Assembly (NCBI GenBank): GCA_910585865.1 | Contig: CAJUGO010000004.1 | Span: 1 to 64,000 of the forward strand | Source of the DNA: an uncultured Ruminococcus sp. | Lineage (GTDB): Bacteria > Bacillota > Clostridia > Oscillospirales > Acutalibacteraceae | Direction of reading: 5' to 3' | Length of the DNA: 64,000 nucleotides | Shown: positions 61,017 to 64,000 of the stretch, in pieces | How the letters are laid out: every line of letters starts with the position of its first letter | Numbering within the stretch: position 1 is the first letter of the stretch | Notes under the pieces: model-generated | What the model saw: only the letters and a program-made list of their open reading frames with translations | Database searches by the model: none | What the model was told of the DNA's origin: nothing | Program-made: the position numbers and the translations under genes

Positions 61017-63116
61017 TTAGTCCTTTTTAGCTCTCTCGTTCATAATCTTTTCAGCAATATTTCTGGGAACCTCTGCATATGTGTCAGGCTCCATAACATA
61101 CTGTCCGCGGCCCTGTGTCTTAGAACGCATATCAGTAGCATAACCGAACATCTCTGAAAGCGGAACATGAGCGATAACTCTCTGTGCACCGTTGTCAGCT
61201 TCCATGCTCTGGATCATGCCGCGGCGTGAATTCAAGTCACCGATTACATCGCCGAGGTATTCCTCAGGAGTAATAACAGTAACCTTCATAATCGGCTCAA
61301 GAAGTACAGGATCAGCCTTTTTCATAGCACTCTTAAATGCCATTGAACCGGCAATCTTAAATGCCATTTCAGAGGAGTCAACTTCATGATAAGAACCATC
61401 ATAAAGTTCAACTTTAACGTCAACTACATTATATCCTGCAACAACACCGCTGAGCATTGCTCCCTGAATACCCTGATCAACAGCAGGAATATATTCCTTA
61501 GGAATAGCACCGCCGACAATGCTGTTAACAAATTCGTAGCCCTTGTCCTTGTTCGGGAATACATTAATCTTAACATGACCGTACTGACCCTTACCGCCTG
61601 ACTGACGTGCATACTTTTCATCAACAGAAGCTTCCTGACGGATAGTTTCCTTGTATGCAACCTGCGGAGCGCCGATGTTTGCTTCTACCTTAAATTCACG
61701 GAGAAGACGGTCAACAATGATTTCAAGGTGAAGCTCACCCATACCTGCAATGATGGTCTGACCGGTTTCTTCGTCTGTGTATGCTCTGAAAGTCGGGTCT
61801 TCTTCAGCAAGTTTTGCAAGAGCAATACCCATCTTTTCCTGACCTGCCTTAGTCTTTGGCTCAATAGCCACGCGGATAACAGGTTCAGGGAATTCCATAG
61901 ATTCAAGAATAACAGGAGCTTTCTCATCACAGAGTGTGTCACCCGTTGTTGTATTCTTAAGACCAACGGCAGCAGCGATATCACCGGCATAACAGCAGTC
62001 GATATCTTTTCTGTCATTAGCATGCATCTGTAAAATTCTGCCTAAACGCTCATTGTTGTCTTTTACTGAGTTATAAACAGTAGTACCTGCTTTAACCATA
62101 CCTGAGTATACGCGGAAGAAACAGAGTTTACCAACAAACGGGTCAGTAGCAATCTTGAATGCAAGAGCAGCAAAAGGCTCTGTATCCGAAGACTTTCTCT
62201 CTACCTCATCGCCTGTTTCAGGATCTGTACCCTTAATTGCAGGAACATCTGTAGGAGCAGGCATATAATCAACAATTGCGTCAAGAAGCATCTGAACACC
62301 CTTGTTACGATAAGAAGAACCGCAGCAAACAGGGATCATTTCATTATCAATTGTTGCTTTTCTGATAGTCTTTTTAATTTCTTCAACGGTAAGCTCTTCT
62401 CCGCCGAAGTATTTTTCCATAAGCTCTTCGTCAAGTTCAGCAACTGACTCAATAAGCTTTTCGCGATATTCGTCAGCGATATCTTTCATATCAGCCGGAA
62501 TCTCTTCCTCGCTGTAATCTGTACCGTCTTCATTGTGATAAATTTCAGCTTTCATTGTTACAAGGTCAATGATACCTGTAAAATCACTTTCAGAACCGAT
62601 TGGAAGCTGAATCGGAACAGCATTACATTTAAGTCTGTCCTTCATCATTTGAACAACATGGAAAAAGTTTGCGCCCATGATGTCCATTTTATTAACATAA
62701 ACCATTCTTGGAACGCCGTAATTATCAGCCTGACGCCAAACGGTTTCAGACTGAGGCTCAACGCCGCCCTTAGCACACAATACTGTTACAGAACCGTCAA
62801 GTACACGGAGCGAACGTTCAACTTCAACAGTAAAGTCAACGTGTCCGGGTGTATCAATAATATTGATTCTGTGATTCTGATACTGCATTTTGCTGCCTCT
62901 CCAGAAAGCAGTTGTAGCAGCAGATGTAATTGTGATACCGCGCTCCTTCTCCTGAACCATCCAGTCCATGGTAGAAGCACCGTCATGTGTTTCACCTATT
63001 TTATGGTTTACGCCGGTATAATACAGGATACGCTCAGTTGTTGTAGTCTTACCGGCATCAATATGAGCCATGATACCGATATTTCTTGTCTGTTCAAGTG
63101 AAACCTGTCTTGGCAT
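61017..63116 (-). CDS. fusA: Elongation factor G
   Basis: 699 residues. Translocation GTPase; P-loop AHIDAGKTTTTERILY, DTPGHVDFTVEVERS, NKMDIMGANFF, and C-terminal domain IV/V with GGAIPKEYIPAVDQGIQ, then SDMRSKTQGRG-like ATDMRSKTQGRGQYVME. The residues around the fusidic-acid region look ordinary. It lies 33 nt after rpsG in the standard order. Confidence 0.98.
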   Translation of the reverse strand: MPRQVSLEQTRNIGIMAHIDAGKTTTTERILYYTGVNHKIGETHDGASTMDWMVQEKERGITITSAATTAFWRGSKMQYQNHRINIIDTPGHVDFTVEVERSLRVLDGSVTVLCAKGGVEPQSETVWRQADNYGVPRMVYVNKMDIMGANFFHVVQMMKDRLKCNAVPIQLPIGSESDFTGIIDLVTMKAEIYHNEDGTDYSEEEIPADMKDIADEYREKLIESVAELDEELMEKYFGGEELTVEEIKKTIRKATIDNEMIPVCCGSSYRNKGVQMLLDAIVDYMPAPTDVPAIKGTDPETGDEVERKSSDTEPFAALAFKIATDPFVGKLCFFRVYSGMVKAGTTVYNSVKDNNERLGRILQMHANDRKDIDCCYAGDIAAAVGLKNTTTGDTLCDEKAPVILESMEFPEPVIRVAIEPKTKAGQEKMGIALAKLAEEDPTFRAYTDEETGQTIIAGMGELHLEIIVDRLLREFKVEANIGAPQVAYKETIRQEASVDEKYARQSGGKGQYGHVKINVFPNKDKGYEFVNSIVGGAIPKEYIPAVDQGIQGAMLSGVVAGYNVVDVKVELYDGSYHEVDSSEMAFKIAGSMAFKSAMKKADPVLLEPIMKVTVITPEEYLGDVIGDLNSRRGMIQSMEADNGAQRVIAHVPLSEMFGYATDMRSKTQGRGQYVMEPDTYAEVPRNIAEKIMNERAKKD

Positions 63117-63149
63117 AAAATCCTCCTATTAATTACTCTGATAATAAAA

Positions 63150-63620
63150 TTACCATCTGTAATGAGCGAAAGCCTTGTTAGCTTCAGCCATCTTGTGAGT
63201 GTCTTCACGCTTTTTAAATGCGCCGCCGGCACTGTTAGTGGCGTCAAGGATTTCTCCTGCAAGTCTTTCCTTCATTGTCTTTTCACTGCGGTTTCTTGAG
63301 TAAGTTGAAATCCAACGAAGACCAAGTGTCTGACGTCTCTCAGGACGAACCTCCATAGGAACCTGATAAGTTGCACCGCCGACACGGCGAGCCTTAACTT
63401 CAAGAACCGGCATAACGTTTTCCATAGCCTGCTCAAAAACCTCAAGCGGGTTATTACCTGTCTTGTCAGCAATTATTTCAAATGCACCGTAAACAATCTT
63501 CTGAGCAACGCCCTTTTTACCGTCGTACATAATGTTGTTGATAAGACGAGTTACAAGTTTTGAATTATAAAGCGGATCCGGTAATACATCACGCTTCGCA
63601 ATAGAACCTCTTCTTGGCAC
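63150..63620 (-). CDS. rpsG: 30S ribosomal protein S7
   Basis: 156 residues from GTG 63620, behind GGAGGGAAGCAAA; the longer frame to 63692 is not homologous to S7. Signatures: PRRGSIAKRDVLPDPLYNSK, LINNIMYDGKKGVAQKI, and PMEVRPERRQTLGLRWI. It binds 16S rRNA and nucleates the small-subunit head. It can also repress its own operon. Length normal. Confidence 0.97.
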   Translation of the reverse strand: MPRRGSIAKRDVLPDPLYNSKLVTRLINNIMYDGKKGVAQKIVYGAFEIIADKTGNNPLEVFEQAMENVMPVLEVKARRVGGATYQVPMEVRPERRQTLGLRWISTYSRNRSEKTMKERLAGEILDATNSAGGAFKKREDTHKMAEANKAFAHYRW

Positions 63621-63781
63621 TTTGCTTCCCTCCTTCACAATAATTGAGATATCATAGGTACTCGAAAGCGACAAACTCCCGTATGCCAACAAGACATTCT
63701 ACATATACAAAATATATAGTAAAATTCCTGCCGCATAGCAGAACTTAAAAATTAAGTCAAGAGAGTTTTGTCAATTCCTAA

Positions 63782-64000
63782 TTATTTACCTTTCTTTGGA
63801 CGTTTTGCACCGTACTTAGAACGGGACTGCATACGACCTGATACACCCTGAGCATCGAGCGTACCGCGAACAATGTGGTAACGAACACCAGGTAAGTCCT
63901 TAACACGGCCACCACGAATAAGAACAACGCTGTGCTCCTGAAGGTTGTGACCTACGCCGGGGATATAGGAACTGACTTCTATACCGTTAGAAAGTCTTAC
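63782..64000 (-). CDS. rpsL: 30S ribosomal protein S12 (partial, C-terminal part)
   Basis: The gene runs off the right edge. The 72 visible residues read on the minus strand from the edge include SNGIEVSSYIPGVGHNLQEH, LIRGGRVKDLPGVRYHIVRG, and SKYGAKRPKKGK at the stop, the C-terminal half of S12. S12 sits at the decoding centre; the conserved region containing the streptomycin-related residue in GRVKDLPGVRYH is wild-type (K-D-L-P-G-V-R-Y). First visible gene of the str operon, 161 nt upstream of rpsG. Confidence 0.97.
   Translation of the reverse strand, partial: VRLSNGIEVSSYIPGVGHNLQEHSVVLIRGGRVKDLPGVRYHIVRGTLDAQGVSGRMQSRSKYGAKRPKKGK

Noticed and set aside
1..64000. CRISPR array, rRNA or tRNA genes
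   Set aside because: No regularly spaced repeats, Cas genes, rRNA segments or complete tRNA cloverleaf were seen by eye.

Overview
The window reads as the chromosome of a low-GC, spore-forming Clostridia bacterium, most likely a gut Ruminococcaceae/Oscillospiraceae relative. The evidence is a GerA/SpoVAF-type spore protein, pyruvate phosphate dikinase, a class II aldolase, an orphan type I dockerin, a TnpV mobile-element gene, AGGAGG ribosome sites with TTG/GTG starts, and T-rich intrinsic terminators. The species cannot be fixed from the sequence.

Layout. 1-4.4 kb is accessory DNA: three consecutive hairpins behind a promoter, a two-gene operon of unknown function whose proteins appear to share a winged-helix-like domain, tnpV, an acetyltransferase and a radical SAM protein. 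4.5-13.2 kb is a conserved housekeeping run on the minus strand (NTP transferase/glmU-like, prs, pth, mfd, a PrsA/SurA-like lipoprotein and a repeat-stalk membrane protein); a MITE-like palindrome lies between prs and the glmU-like gene. ppdK follows on the plus strand.

16.3-26.8 kb is a compact phage structural cassette on the minus strand: small and large terminase, portal, protease, decoration protein, capsid, connectors, tail protein, LysM tail protein, hub, spike, gp25, baseplate J and a gpI-like protein. No sheath, tape measure, fibre, lysis, integration or replication gene is visible in it. The small terminase has lost a recognisable start codon, and an open frame without a start marks the place where a tape measure gene would be expected. 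It looks defective or domesticated.

27-34 kb holds the spoVAF-like gene, a small HTH regulator, the trkA-trkH potassium system, a stand-alone Smr protein, a Crp-family regulator and mntP. 34-41 kb holds secA and a cell-wall pair, a class B PBP next to a SEDS (FtsW/RodA) protein with an N-terminal FHA domain. 41-48 kb holds bioY-DUF1284 behind a BirA-like operator, fba, a tandem pair of secreted/anchored paralogues, a dockerin fragment and an HtrA-type protease.

48-64 kb holds rpoB-rpoC and the str operon (rpsL-rpsG-fusA-tuf), both on the minus strand but in an unusual relative order: rpoBC lies downstream of tuf, separated by about 4 kb carrying four plus-strand genes (HprK-like P-loop protein, NAD(P)HX epimerase domain, AraC regulator, zinc-ribbon membrane protein). 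A plus-strand promoter and terminator pair across the rpoB leader suggests a short non-coding or antisense transcript.
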